5,830 bases of DNA from Bacteroidota bacterium (GCA_003696875.1 RFHL01000104.1:1-5830); one strand, 5' to 3'; positions 1 to 5,830 are shown, counted from the stretch's first letter. Notes: generated by a model not told the origin, from the sequence alone. Program-made: numbers and translations.

Positions 1-1012
1 CATCCTGGGCAAAGGCGCCTTGGAGGGCCGCTTGAGCATCGCCGGTGCCATAGCCGGCCCAGGGGGCGGCCTGTATCAGCCGCCAGGTCTCGCCCCAGAG
101 GTAGGTGCGTACCGCTACCCCATGATGGGGCAATTCGTCGACCGGGACATCTTCGATCTCCCATTCCAGGAGCTCACCCATGCGCTTACTGATGCGGGGG
201 TTGGCGGACAAAAGGGCAACGAGTGAGAATGAAAGCAGGAGCAGAGCGGGCAGGCCGTAGCGCCGTCGACGCGGTTGCAGCGCCCATATGGCCCCGGTCC
301 CGGCGGCCCCGATCAGGGCCAGCGGAAACTGTATGCGCGAAGCCAGCAGGACTTCCATCAGGAAGATTCCGCCCAGCCCTATCCAGCGCAGACGGCGGCT
401 GAATGGCCGGGATAGACGCCAGGGACCGCCCGGTAGCACGATCAGCAGGGCCGCTGCATTGAGCAGCATCCCCATGAGGGTAGGGTGCAGGCCAATCTGC
501 CCCGCCAGCGGGGCGTAGGAAAAGTGGGAATAGGTCCACTCCCCGCTCTGGAAAGCTTGCCAGGTCGCTCCAATCAGGGCCAGCAGGCAGGCGATCCCTC
601 CGGCGGCCAGATATACTTCCCGTAGCAGGCGAAATTCCCGGCCCGTGAGTGCCGGATAGCTGCCGATGACCAAGGGCAGCAGCAGGAGCGGTAGTTTGAC
701 GATGAGCTTGTCGAGGCCCTCGCTCAGATCGTAGGTATGTAGCAGCCCCAGCCCATAGGCCGCAAAGAGGGCCAGGCAGGGCCAGACCCAGGCTTGTCGC
801 CTCAGTCGACGGGTACGATGCCGCCAGTCGCCCGCCAGCAGCGCATGCAGGGCCAGTCCGGCCAGGGCCAGGCTCACCCCCGCCCGGCTGAGCCAGAGCG
901 AAGCCGCGAGCAAGGCCAGTAGGGCCAGGTAGAGCGAGCGAGAGGATGGGATGCGCATGAGGCTCCAAAGGTAGGGAAGAAAAGCGACAGGCCCGGGGCG
1001 CCGAACTTCCAT
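1..1012 (-). CDS. O-antigen ligase / polymerase family membrane protein (3' end cut by window edge)
   Basis: This is a polytopic inner-membrane protein of the O-antigen ligase/Wzy_C class, which transfers or polymerises lipid-linked polysaccharide on the periplasmic face. 337 codons are visible and the frame is open to the left edge, so the C-terminus is missing. Hydrophobic helices start at about residue 27. Family marks are LSRAGVSLAL (41-50) after the first helix, the periplasmic stretch HFSYAP...GLHPTLMG (163-181), a helix ending ASR (224-226), and a large loop with VRTYLW (301-306) followed by PWAGYGTGD (317-325), the usual 'R..W..P..G.GTGD' signature. The ATG at 1012 was chosen because it lies 15 bases after the preceding stop and has AGGG upstream. 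A second ATG at 958 (GGAG 4 bases upstream) would give a protein 18 residues shorter and is nearly as good. It is last of the visible operon. Ligase versus polymerase cannot be told from sequence; the family call is strong. Confidence 0.85.
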   Translation of the reverse strand, partial: MEVRRPGPVAFLPYLWSLMRIPSSRSLYLALLALLAASLWLSRAGVSLALAGLALHALLAGDWRHRTRRLRRQAWVWPCLALFAAYGLGLLHTYDLSEGLDKLIVKLPLLLLPLVIGSYPALTGREFRLLREVYLAAGGIACLLALIGATWQAFQSGEWTYSHFSYAPLAGQIGLHPTLMGMLLNAAALLIVLPGGPWRLSRPFSRRLRWIGLGGIFLMEVLLASRIQFPLALIGAAGTGAIWALQPRRRRYGLPALLLLSFSLVALLSANPRISKRMGELLEWEIEDVPVDELPHHGVAVRTYLWGETWRLIQAAPWAGYGTGDAQAALQGAFAQD

Positions 1013-1027
1013 TCTGGCCCTGTACCT

Positions 1028-3115
1028 TTAGCGCTTGCGGATAATACATTCCACCCGTCGGTTTTGCGGCCGGGTAGCGGGATTGGTATTGTCAGCGATG
1101 GGGAGGCTCCCTCCGAAGCCAAGGCTACGCAGGCGGTCAGGCGCAATGCCGTGCTCAATGAGGTATTGTTCCACCCGGGCAGCCCGGGCCTCGGAGAGCG
1201 CCTGGAGCTCGGCTACGCCGCCAATGTTGTCGGTATGGCCCCGGATCTCGATCTCCAGCGTCGGCAGGCCCCGCATGAGAGCTACCAGCCGGTCCAGCTC
1301 GGGATAGGACTCCGGCAGCAACTCAGCGGTAGCCCGCTGAAAGTAGAGTCGCTTCAGCTGGATGGTATCGCCCAGCCCGATGGGCTGCAGGTAGAGATCG
1401 CGCCGGATCTCCCGATAGCTACGCACGGGCCGTACGTCCAGGGTGTCCACCACTGGATAGTAGCCGATGCGCTCGGTATAGAGCTGATAGGCCCGCTGGT
1501 AAGGTAGAAAAAAGCTATAGCCCCCATCTTCCCCGGCGCGGGTATCGCGCCGGATCGCGTCTTTGCCCAGGTCCAGGGCCTGGACGCTGGCCGAGAGCGG
1601 CCGGCCACTGCGCCGGTCCCGCACCTGCCCGTATACCCGCACCAGCGGCTGTCGCCGCCGGTCGATGGGAATGCGCACGCCATAGAGGTCGTAGTCGCCC
1701 CGCAGGCTGTCCACGCTGGCCATGTAAACATGTCGGGGCCGGCCCGGCAGGGGGGTGTACCAGCCGTCCCAGGTGGGACCGTTGATGCGTGGGCCCAGGT
1801 TGACAGGGGGGCTCCACTGGGTCCAGCTGTTGCTCAGGCGGCGGCTGAGGTACACATCGCCCCGGCCGTAGCCGGGATGGCCCTCGCTGGCAAAGTAGAG
1901 GCTGTCGCCTGCCGCTGACAGATAGGGGCTGCGCTCATCCCCAAAGGTGTTGAGGGTCGGACCCAGATTGCGGGGGGGACTCCAACGGCCATCGGCCTGT
2001 TGCTGGCTCATATAGAGGTCCAGGTCGCCGTAGCCGCCGGGCAGATTGGCGGCAAAGACCAGGGTCTTCCCGTCGGGGCTGAGCCACCAGTCCGTTACCG
2101 GGCCGTGCGTTTCCAGTGCTGGCCGGGCCTGATTGGCCGGGGCGGACCAGCCGGTGGCGGTGCGCGCACTGAGGGCCAGGCCCGGGCCGCCATCCCCACC
2201 GTCAGGGCCGTACCAGCTGCCGAGCAGCAGGGTGCGGTCGCGGGCCTGAACCACGGTGTTGGGGCCCGCGTGATTGAGGGGCACAGGTAACTTTTGCGCA
2301 GGCCCCCACATACTGTCGCCTTGTACGGTCGACCACCAGATGTCCAGCGCCGCCAGCCCGGCGGCGGTGTCGGCCCGGGAAAAGTACAATTCGTCCCCCC
2401 GGGGCATGAGCTGCGGAGCCACCTCGTGGGTGCCGACCTGGCTCACGGTGCTGTCCAGCAGGCGCTTGCTCGCCAGCAACTCGGGGCCATCAATCAGGCG
2501 GATCGGCACTGGGGGATGCTCAATATAGAAATAGCCCGCCGTCAGGTGGGCGGGGCCGCGCAGGTATAGGCCGTGAAAAAGCCCTTGCAGGCGGGGAAAG
2601 GCCAGCTTGGCTACCTGCTTGCCGTTGATTTCAAACTGAAGCTGCCAGCCTTCCTTGCGGACCACCAGTGTATGGGCTTTGCCCGGCCCCTTGATCCGCC
2701 GGTGGCGGGTCCAGTCGATCAGGTACTGCTCTTCGCCCTGCTGGCCCTCCACCACGGCAAAGTAGCCCTCTGGTCGGATGAGAAAAGCGTAGTAGCGGCG
2801 GCCCGCCGCATCGGCGCTCCATACCAGACCATAGGTCGCCTGCAGACCCGCGTCCTGCTGGGTGAGGACCGTCCCGAAGGCCATGTCGGCCCGAGTTTCC
2901 ACATACTGCTCAGTGGTAAACAGCCAGGGGCCGAGCAAGGGAGGTTGGAGCAGGTGGAGCTGCCCGGCCGCCAGCCAGGCCTGGCGGCTGTGGGTACTAT
3001 CCAGCGGCCAGTACCCCTCATCCTGGACAAACTCGTCCCGGAGGATCAGGGTCCCCTGGGCCAGGGTCACCGGTCCCCAAACCAACAGCAAACACAGAAG
3101 CCAAAGGGTGCGCAT
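1028..3115 (-). CDS. Exported LamG-like / PD40 propeller / CRD / OmpA-C protein, PorE-like architecture
   Basis: A 695-residue envelope protein that probably binds peptidoglycan through its C-terminus. Visible in order: a signal peptide (1-19, cleavage after VTLA, no lipobox); a concanavalin/LamG-like beta-sandwich (about 24-205, with GLVW 96-99, YYAFLI 108-113, WT 135-136); about five PD40-type blades (about 222-485) with repeats such as WSPPRNLGPTLN (378-389) and WSPPVNLGPRIN (434-445); a carboxypeptidase-regulatory-like domain (about 490-578, VYGQVRDRRSGRPL); and an OmpA C-terminal domain (585-695) with GHTDN (626-630) and LSEARA (640-645). Asp629 and Arg644 match in spacing the diaminopimelate-binding pair of OmpA. 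Propeller, CRD and OmpA-C in this order is the plan of the type IX secretion protein PorE, which has TPRs at the N-terminus and is a lipoprotein. Here the N-terminus is LamG-like and the signal is type I, so orthology is unproven. No strong ribosome-binding site precedes the ATG. Confidence 0.9.
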   Translation of the reverse strand: MRTLWLLCLLLVWGPVTLAQGTLILRDEFVQDEGYWPLDSTHSRQAWLAAGQLHLLQPPLLGPWLFTTEQYVETRADMAFGTVLTQQDAGLQATYGLVWSADAAGRRYYAFLIRPEGYFAVVEGQQGEEQYLIDWTRHRRIKGPGKAHTLVVRKEGWQLQFEINGKQVAKLAFPRLQGLFHGLYLRGPAHLTAGYFYIEHPPVPIRLIDGPELLASKRLLDSTVSQVGTHEVAPQLMPRGDELYFSRADTAAGLAALDIWWSTVQGDSMWGPAQKLPVPLNHAGPNTVVQARDRTLLLGSWYGPDGGDGGPGLALSARTATGWSAPANQARPALETHGPVTDWWLSPDGKTLVFAANLPGGYGDLDLYMSQQQADGRWSPPRNLGPTLNTFGDERSPYLSAAGDSLYFASEGHPGYGRGDVYLSRRLSNSWTQWSPPVNLGPRINGPTWDGWYTPLPGRPRHVYMASVDSLRGDYDLYGVRIPIDRRRQPLVRVYGQVRDRRSGRPLSASVQALDLGKDAIRRDTRAGEDGGYSFFLPYQRAYQLYTERIGYYPVVDTLDVRPVRSYREIRRDLYLQPIGLGDTIQLKRLYFQRATAELLPESYPELDRLVALMRGLPTLEIEIRGHTDNIGGVAELQALSEARAARVEQYLIEHGIAPDRLRSLGFGGSLPIADNTNPATRPQNRRVECIIRKR

Positions 3116-3164
3116 GCCAGCAGAAGCGTTTTTTTCAAGGGGAAGGTAGGAAAAATCTGGCTCC

Positions 3165-3920
3165 CTATCCGCCCCCGCCGCCTGGCGCGCTCAGTTCGCC
3201 GGGAATATGGGGGGGCCTTTCGCGGGCCTCCCGGTCGGGCTCCGCCGGATCAGGAATCCACATGTGCAGGTACTTTACCTCCACCTTCATGCTTCCGTGT
3301 AAGAGGACACCGATGTGATTGCCCCGCCAGGGATCAGCGGCATAGGTGTAGACAATCTCGTCATTGAGGAAAAAGGAAATCCGATCGCCCCGCCGGGAGA
3401 CGCGCAGCACATTCCAGGCTTTGGGGCCATGCACCCGGCTGCTTTCGGTCCAGGGCTTGATGAAGTGGTAAGCATGGCGCTCCTTCCGCAGCAGGGTATA
3501 GTGCCCATTGGTGGAGACCAGAAAGGCGAAGAGGTCGCGCTCGTCAGCTTGGGCGCCCCAGACGAGGCCCAGCCCCATGTTTTTGTCCCCTTTTTCCTGC
3601 CAGAGTGCCGTCTCCAGGTCAAAGTCGGCCTCAGGGGGCAGCACCACAGGCTGCAGAAAGGCAAAGTTGCGGGCCTGGGAGCGGATCTGGATAACATAGG
3701 TACTGTCCCCAAACCAGGTGGTTTGGGCGCGGCTTTCCATCACCGGCCAGCCGTGCCGGTTGTCGGAAAAGCGGTCTTCAAACAGCGTCTGTCCCCGTAG
3801 CGACGGGGCCAGCAGGAGCAGGGGCAGACAGCTGAGTAGCCAGCAGATCGAGCAAGGGTGAGCGATCCGGGGTGCCAACCGAAGGTGGCGTCCGGATCTT
3901 TCCGGACGGATAAGGTACAT
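3165..3920 (-). CDS. Secreted LamG/concanavalin-like domain protein, paralogous to the N-terminus of the next gene
   Basis: A 251-residue exported protein. The N-terminus has a long basic n-region (1-25), a hydrophobic core (about 26-39) and a likely cleavage near LRG-QT (43-44). Residues 47-224 form one beta-rich domain that aligns along its length with residues 26-202 of the downstream OmpA-type protein: 'D.F....WP' at the start, GLVW (118-121), FAFLV (131-135), WT (157-158), GPKA (165-168), 'F.N' (184-186) and a closing Tyr-rich strand before Pro. Such sandwiches often bind sugars or act as protein-interaction modules; no catalytic residues are evident. The tail (about 225-251) is charged and proline-rich and ends in five glycines. 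It starts 7 bases after the preceding stop with a good ribosome-binding site. Function is unknown; a soluble partner of the downstream protein is inference. Confidence 0.8.
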   Translation of the reverse strand: MYLIRPERSGRHLRLAPRIAHPCSICWLLSCLPLLLLAPSLRGQTLFEDRFSDNRHGWPVMESRAQTTWFGDSTYVIQIRSQARNFAFLQPVVLPPEADFDLETALWQEKGDKNMGLGLVWGAQADERDLFAFLVSTNGHYTLLRKERHAYHFIKPWTESSRVHGPKAWNVLRVSRRGDRISFFLNDEIVYTYAADPWRGNHIGVLLHGSMKVEVKYLHMWIPDPAEPDREARERPPHIPGELSAPGGGGG

Positions 3921-3929
3921 ACTTCCCTT
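3921..3929 (-). promoter_or_regulatory. Ribosome-binding site of the LamG-like gene
   Basis: On the minus strand the seven bases between the preceding gene's stop and this ATG, read with the end of the stop codon, give AAGGGAAGT directly before ATG. The purine-rich AAGGG overlaps the TAA stop, which fixes the start at 3920 and suggests that ribosomes finishing the upstream gene re-initiate here. It is the clearest Shine-Dalgarno-like site in the window. Confidence 0.6.
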
Positions 3930-4494
3930 AACGCAAATACTGTTCCCGGATCGTGACGATCAGGGCGAGGACGCGAAATAATTCGGGAATATCCTCCAGC
4001 GCCCCCGTCTCGGTTACGGACCAGCGCAGGGGCGGCTGCCCGTTAGGTATCACCCACAACAGGGGAATGTCATGGATCGTCTCTCCCCGCCGCAGGCGGC
4101 GGACGAGTTGTGTCCCGGAGGGTCTGTCCAGACTGTCCGGGTTCAGCACCAGCAAGTATAGGGTGTCTCCGGGGCTATGGAGTTCCCAACCGGTTTCGTC
4201 TGGCACAACCTGGGCGCGCTGTTGTCCCAGCGTACCCACGGCGGTGCCCGCCGCGGTAAAGGTAATGTCTCCCCCCAGGGGATGATACAGTTGCCAGCGC
4301 CGGGCCGTGGCCAGCGTATCGCTGCGGTTCCGCACAAAGAGGTTGTCGTCCGGGTTTTGGGCATATAGCCGGATATGCCGGGGGTAGGGCTGGCCGTGAT
4401 GGCGGCGCCAGATGATCCGGGCTTCGACAAAAGGCGACTGGGCCAGGGCCACATTCCCCAGCATGAGGACCAGGATAAGCAGGTGGCGACTCAT
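3928..4494 (-). CDS. Small secreted protein of unknown function
   Basis: I do not recognise this 188-residue protein. It has a clear signal peptide (MSRHLLILVLMLGNVALA, cleavage before Gln19), so it should be exported. The mature part has no membrane helix and no cysteine, and alternates short hydrophobic and polar stretches typical of beta-strands: RHIRLYAQNP (39-48), NLFVRNRSDT (51-60), WQLYHPLGGDITFTAAG (67-83), TLYLLVLNP (111-119). A basic patch RRLRRGE (132-138) is followed by DIPLLWVIPNG (142-152). The C-terminal 20 residues are hydrophobic then basic (ELFRVLALIVTIREQYLR) and could be amphipathic. No catalytic motif is visible. The ATG overlaps the rhomboid stop by four bases, so the two are probably translationally coupled and may act together; an envelope accessory role is inference only. 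Confidence 0.75.
   Translation of the reverse strand: MSRHLLILVLMLGNVALAQSPFVEARIIWRRHHGQPYPRHIRLYAQNPDDNLFVRNRSDTLATARRWQLYHPLGGDITFTAAGTAVGTLGQQRAQVVPDETGWELHSPGDTLYLLVLNPDSLDRPSGTQLVRRLRRGETIHDIPLLWVIPNGQPPLRWSVTETGALEDIPELFRVLALIVTIREQYLR
4491..4494 (-). other. ATGA stop/start overlap between rhomboid and secreted protein
   Basis: Minus-strand ATGA contains the ATG of the small secreted protein and the TGA of the rhomboid. No convincing ribosome-binding site lies just upstream of this ATG, so coupled translation from the rhomboid is the likely way it is read. Confidence 0.7.
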
Positions 4495-5363
4495 TCGCCC
4501 AGGGATCGGGAAAGTTCTTCCAGCCGGGCGCGCTCCCGGCTGCTGAGCTTGTCTACGCCTTTGTCCAGCAGGAAGTCGATCTCCTCCTGCACCGACCCGA
4601 AGGCCGGCGTCGCCGGCCGGGGAGGGACCACCTTGCCTACGACCTCGCGCACCCGCACCGGGGCAAAACGGAAGGAGGAAGGCATGCGGAGCCGTTCGGG
4701 CATCCTGAGGATCATGTACAAAAAGGCGATCGAGGGGACGACCAGAGCCGCAACCAGCAGCCAGCGGCCAGCCAGCAAGTCAGGTCGGAGGAGGAGGGCG
4801 AGCAGCAGGCCGCTCAGCGCTCCGCCCAGGTGGGCTTCGTGGGCCAGGTTGCCCCAGCGGTTGCGGATTCCATAGAGGGACGCCAGCACATACAGCCCGC
4901 CAAACAACCAGCCCGGCAGAAACCAGATCCGTAGCTCAGGCAACCAGAAGATGGTGGCAAAGATGAGCCCATTGATCGCGCCAGAGGCGCCCAGCGACCG
5001 AAAATCCTCGTGATGACGGTGCACCAGCCAGGTGAGCCCACTTCCGCCCAACAGGCTGCCCGCATAGATCAGGAGGAATGCCCAGGGCGGCAAGCCGGCG
5101 ATGGGCGTGGGATATAGATCCAGCGCCGCGTCATTCAGCAGTTTGCCAAAGAGGTAGAGGGCATACATGTTGAAAAGCAAATGCCACCAGCCTCCGTGAA
5201 GAAAGGCTGACACCAGAAAGCGACCGTACTCCCGCTGGTGCCGGATAGCCCCGATGTGCAGCACATGCCGGTCCCGGAATGCAGCGTCTCGCATGGCATA
5301 GAGAGACAATCCCACATTGGCGACGATGAGGATGTAGGTAAGGGTGAGGATGCTGATCGTCAT
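4491..5363 (-). CDS. Rhomboid family intramembrane serine protease with DUF6576-like C-terminal tail
   Basis: A polytopic membrane protease (290 residues) that cleaves membrane proteins within or near their transmembrane segments. Catalytic features are complete: HGGWWHLLFN (56-65; His56, His61, Asn65 help form the oxyanion site), GASG (125-128) with nucleophile Ser127, and AHEAHLGGALSG with general base His178. About six transmembrane helices are spread over residues 3-220. After the last helix comes a basic cytoplasmic segment, and the final 30 residues (EEIDFLLDKGVDKLSSRERA and on) match the short helical tail common on Bacteroidota rhomboids (DUF6576). The frame is open a little further upstream to a TTG at 5381, but the ATG at 5363 gives the N-terminus usual for Bacteroidota rhomboids (MTISILTLTYILI). 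Neither start has a clear Shine-Dalgarno sequence. It is first of the visible operon. Substrates are unknown; the exported proteins encoded next to it are possible but untested. Confidence 0.92.
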   Translation of the reverse strand: MTISILTLTYILIVANVGLSLYAMRDAAFRDRHVLHIGAIRHQREYGRFLVSAFLHGGWWHLLFNMYALYLFGKLLNDAALDLYPTPIAGLPPWAFLLIYAGSLLGGSGLTWLVHRHHEDFRSLGASGAINGLIFATIFWLPELRIWFLPGWLFGGLYVLASLYGIRNRWGNLAHEAHLGGALSGLLLALLLRPDLLAGRWLLVAALVVPSIAFLYMILRMPERLRMPSSFRFAPVRVREVVGKVVPPRPATPAFGSVQEEIDFLLDKGVDKLSSRERARLEELSRSLGE

Positions 5364-5501
5364 GGCAAAGACAATATACAAAAGATCCGAATCGGGAAGA
5401 GAGCCCTCTTTTCCGCTGGAAAGAACGAATGACCTCTAAACCCCTGTATGAATCAGGGAAAAAAACTGGTAGGACAGCGAAGCCACTCAAGGCATCCAGA
5501 A

Positions 5502-5517
5502 ACCTGCCGGGGCAGGT
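5502..5517. repeat. Perfect 6-bp inverted repeat (hairpin)
   Basis: ACCTGC-CGGG-GCAGGT forms a perfect GC-rich stem with a four-base loop. Neither strand has a T-run directly after it (the minus strand has only TTTCT), so it is not a convincing terminator. It could be part of a folded RNA or an operator. Confidence 0.5.
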
Positions 5518-5538
5518 CGCGAGGAAGAAGACCCAACC

Positions 5539-5569
5539 ATCATATGAAGCCCCTCTTGGGGCGAATGAT
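5539..5569. repeat. Two-part hairpin with GCCCC/GGGGC apical stem
   Basis: The inner stem GCCCC-TCTT-GGGGC (5549-5562) is enclosed by an outer stem ATCAT (5539-5543) / ATGAT (5565-5569), separated by an asymmetric internal loop of 5 and 2 bases. Ten base pairs in two blocks are more than expected by chance and suggest a folded RNA element, on whichever strand is transcribed. Confidence 0.5.
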
Positions 5570-5647
5570 CCATCGCGTGTACCCTTTTTACCCTGGAAAG
5601 CAGGAAATGTTTGAGTCTAAGGCGAACGCATCTCTTGTCAGGCTGGA

Positions 5648-5681
5648 CCTGTTCGCGGGCATTTCTGGGGCAGAAAACAGG
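5648..5681. repeat. Extended hairpin CCTGTT...AACAGG enclosing TTCTG...CAGAA
   Basis: An inner stem TTCTG-GGG-CAGAA (5663-5675) is enclosed by CCTGTT (5648-5653) / AACAGG (5676-5681), with a nine-base bulge on the 5' side only. The outer and inner stems stack without interruption on the 3' side. This is the longest paired element inside the non-coding stretch. No known RNA family is recognised. Confidence 0.5.
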
Positions 5682-5739
5682 CTTGATTTCCCAAATACGC
5701 CCTGCTCCTACCCAAACATAACGCATGAGCTGGCCGGGA

Positions 5740-5764
5740 GGGCGCTTCGTCCGATTTTTTTTTT
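5740..5764 (+). terminator. Possible rho-independent terminator, plus strand
   Basis: Plus-strand GGGCG-CTT-CGTCC (5740-5752, one G-T wobble) is followed after GA by ten consecutive T (5755-5764). The T-run is strong; the stem is short with a tight three-base loop, so efficiency is doubtful. No plus-strand protein gene lies upstream in the window, so it would end either a small RNA from the preceding repeat-rich stretch or an RNA leader ahead of the possible gene at 5786. On the minus strand the T-run reads as an A-tract, which has no terminator meaning. Confidence 0.35.
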
Positions 5765-5770
5765 GCCCGC

Positions 5771-5824
5771 GATGGGGTGCGGTAAATGATGCCCCAATGG
5801 GCCGATGCGCCCATAGACCCCATC
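5771..5824. repeat. Nested inverted repeats at the right edge
   Basis: GATGGGGT (5771-5778) and ACCCCATC (5817-5824) form a perfect 8-bp inverted repeat around a 38-base interval. Inside it, ATGGGC-CGATGC-GCCCAT (5797-5814) is a second perfect 6-bp hairpin. The arrangement could be a two-level RNA stem, a protein-binding site, or the edge of a repeat that continues beyond the window. The outer arm would cover the purine stretch that could serve as ribosome-binding site for the ATG at 5786. Confidence 0.45.
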
Positions 5825-5830
5825 AGGACC
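5786..5830 (+). CDS. Possible start of a divergent gene (cut by window edge)
   Basis: Tandem ATG codons at 5786 and 5789 open a plus-strand frame, MMPQWADAPIDPIRT, that runs to the window edge without a stop. GGGG ends 8 bases before the first ATG and could act as a ribosome-binding site. Fifteen codons are too few to identify a product or to prove coding. Minus-strand frames through the same bases are also open to the edge, so this is only a candidate. Confidence 0.2.
   Translation, partial: MMPQWADAPIDPIRT

Larger units (their letters stand above)
5364..5785. other. Non-coding stretch rich in inverted repeats
   Basis: About 420 bases without a convincing gene. Open frames exist on both strands (for example 5448-5789 plus and 5487-5726 minus), but their products have no recognisable motif or consistent composition. 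The base composition is more AT-rich than the flanking genes. Besides the hairpins listed separately, smaller ones are TTTCC-GCT-GGAAA (5410-5422) and CCCTG-7-CAGGG (5442-5458), the latter followed by seven A. A direct repeat TACCCT occurs at 5580 and 5589. The minus-strand promoter of the rhomboid operon should lie here, but I see no good TTTG / TAnnTTTG pair; the nearest thing is TATATTG just upstream of the rhomboid ATG. I recognise no tRNA, tmRNA, SRP, RNase P or riboswitch core. Confidence 0.6.

Noticed and set aside
186..1049. 287-residue minus-strand open frame at the left
   Set aside because: It is a shadow of the O-antigen ligase gene, whose own frame gives clear membrane helices and family motifs; this frame gives only Ala/Gly/Pro/Arg-rich sequence.
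3116..3161. GCCAG/CTGGC inverted repeat between the LamG-like and OmpA-type genes as a terminator
   Set aside because: The stem is five pairs around a 36-base loop and ends at the start codon without a T-run, so it is probably chance.
3116..3190. Possible frameshift joining the LamG-like gene to the OmpA-type gene
   Set aside because: The OmpA-type frame stays open upstream of its ATG into the end of the preceding gene, so a shift in the G-run would fuse them. However, the downstream gene begins with its own good signal peptide, which argues for two separate proteins.
3165..3200. GlyGly-CTERM signal for rhombosortase processing by the neighbouring rhomboid
   Set aside because: The glycine run is the extreme C-terminus, with no following transmembrane helix or basic end, so the tripartite signal is absent.
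2573..3367. 264-residue plus-strand open frame, and 3315-3800 plus
   Set aside because: Both lie antisense to strong minus-strand genes, the first across an intergenic gap and two gene ends. They result from high third-position GC and show no motif.
5364..5381. TTG start at 5381 for the rhomboid
   Set aside because: It adds only six residues, uses a rare start codon and has no ribosome-binding site; the ATG at 5363 matches the family's usual N-terminus.
5384..5393. Near-palindrome GATCCGAATC upstream of the rhomboid as an operator
   Set aside because: Imperfect and only ten bases, with no second copy nearby; too short to support a regulator site.
5441..5545. Cobalamin-type riboswitch, SRP RNA or RNase P RNA
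   Set aside because: Fragments such as AGCCACT and GAGGAAGAAG look faintly similar, but the conserved cores and their required order are absent on both strands.

Overview
The window is a GC-rich stretch from a bacterium of the Bacteroidota/Rhodothermota type. I infer this from the gene families: an OmpA-type protein with PD40 blades and a carboxypeptidase-regulatory-like domain, a rhomboid with a DUF6576-like tail, and a Bacteroidota-style O-antigen ligase. A high-GC lineage (for example Rhodothermales, or a high-GC Saprospirales relative) fits, but no rRNA or housekeeping marker is present to settle it.

All five convincing genes lie on the minus strand and are closely packed, so transcription runs from right to left. 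In that order they are: (i) a rhomboid intramembrane serine protease (4491-5363); (ii) a small secreted protein of unknown function (3928-4494), whose ATG overlaps the rhomboid stop as ATGA; (iii) a secreted concanavalin/LamG-like protein (3165-3920), 7 bases later with a good ribosome-binding site; (iv) a 695-residue exported protein (1028-3115) made of the same LamG-like domain, a roughly five-bladed propeller, a carboxypeptidase-regulatory-like domain and a C-terminal OmpA peptidoglycan-binding domain; (v) an O-antigen ligase/polymerase-family membrane protein (1-1012), cut by the left edge. Gaps are -4, 7, 49 and 15 bases, so they are probably one operon.

The shared theme is the cell envelope: a membrane protease, three exported proteins, one of which should bind peptidoglycan, and a polysaccharide ligase. 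The large protein resembles the type IX secretion component PorE, except that PorE's N-terminal TPR part is replaced by a LamG-like domain that is also present as a separate protein in the next gene. A joint role in envelope assembly or surface attachment is inference.

The right-hand 460 bases (5364-5830) hold no convincing complete gene. They contain several inverted repeats and, on the plus strand, a short hairpin followed by ten T. A plus-strand gene may start at 5786, in which case the stretch would be a divergent intergenic region or a structured leader. No tRNA, rRNA, CRISPR array or insertion sequence was seen.
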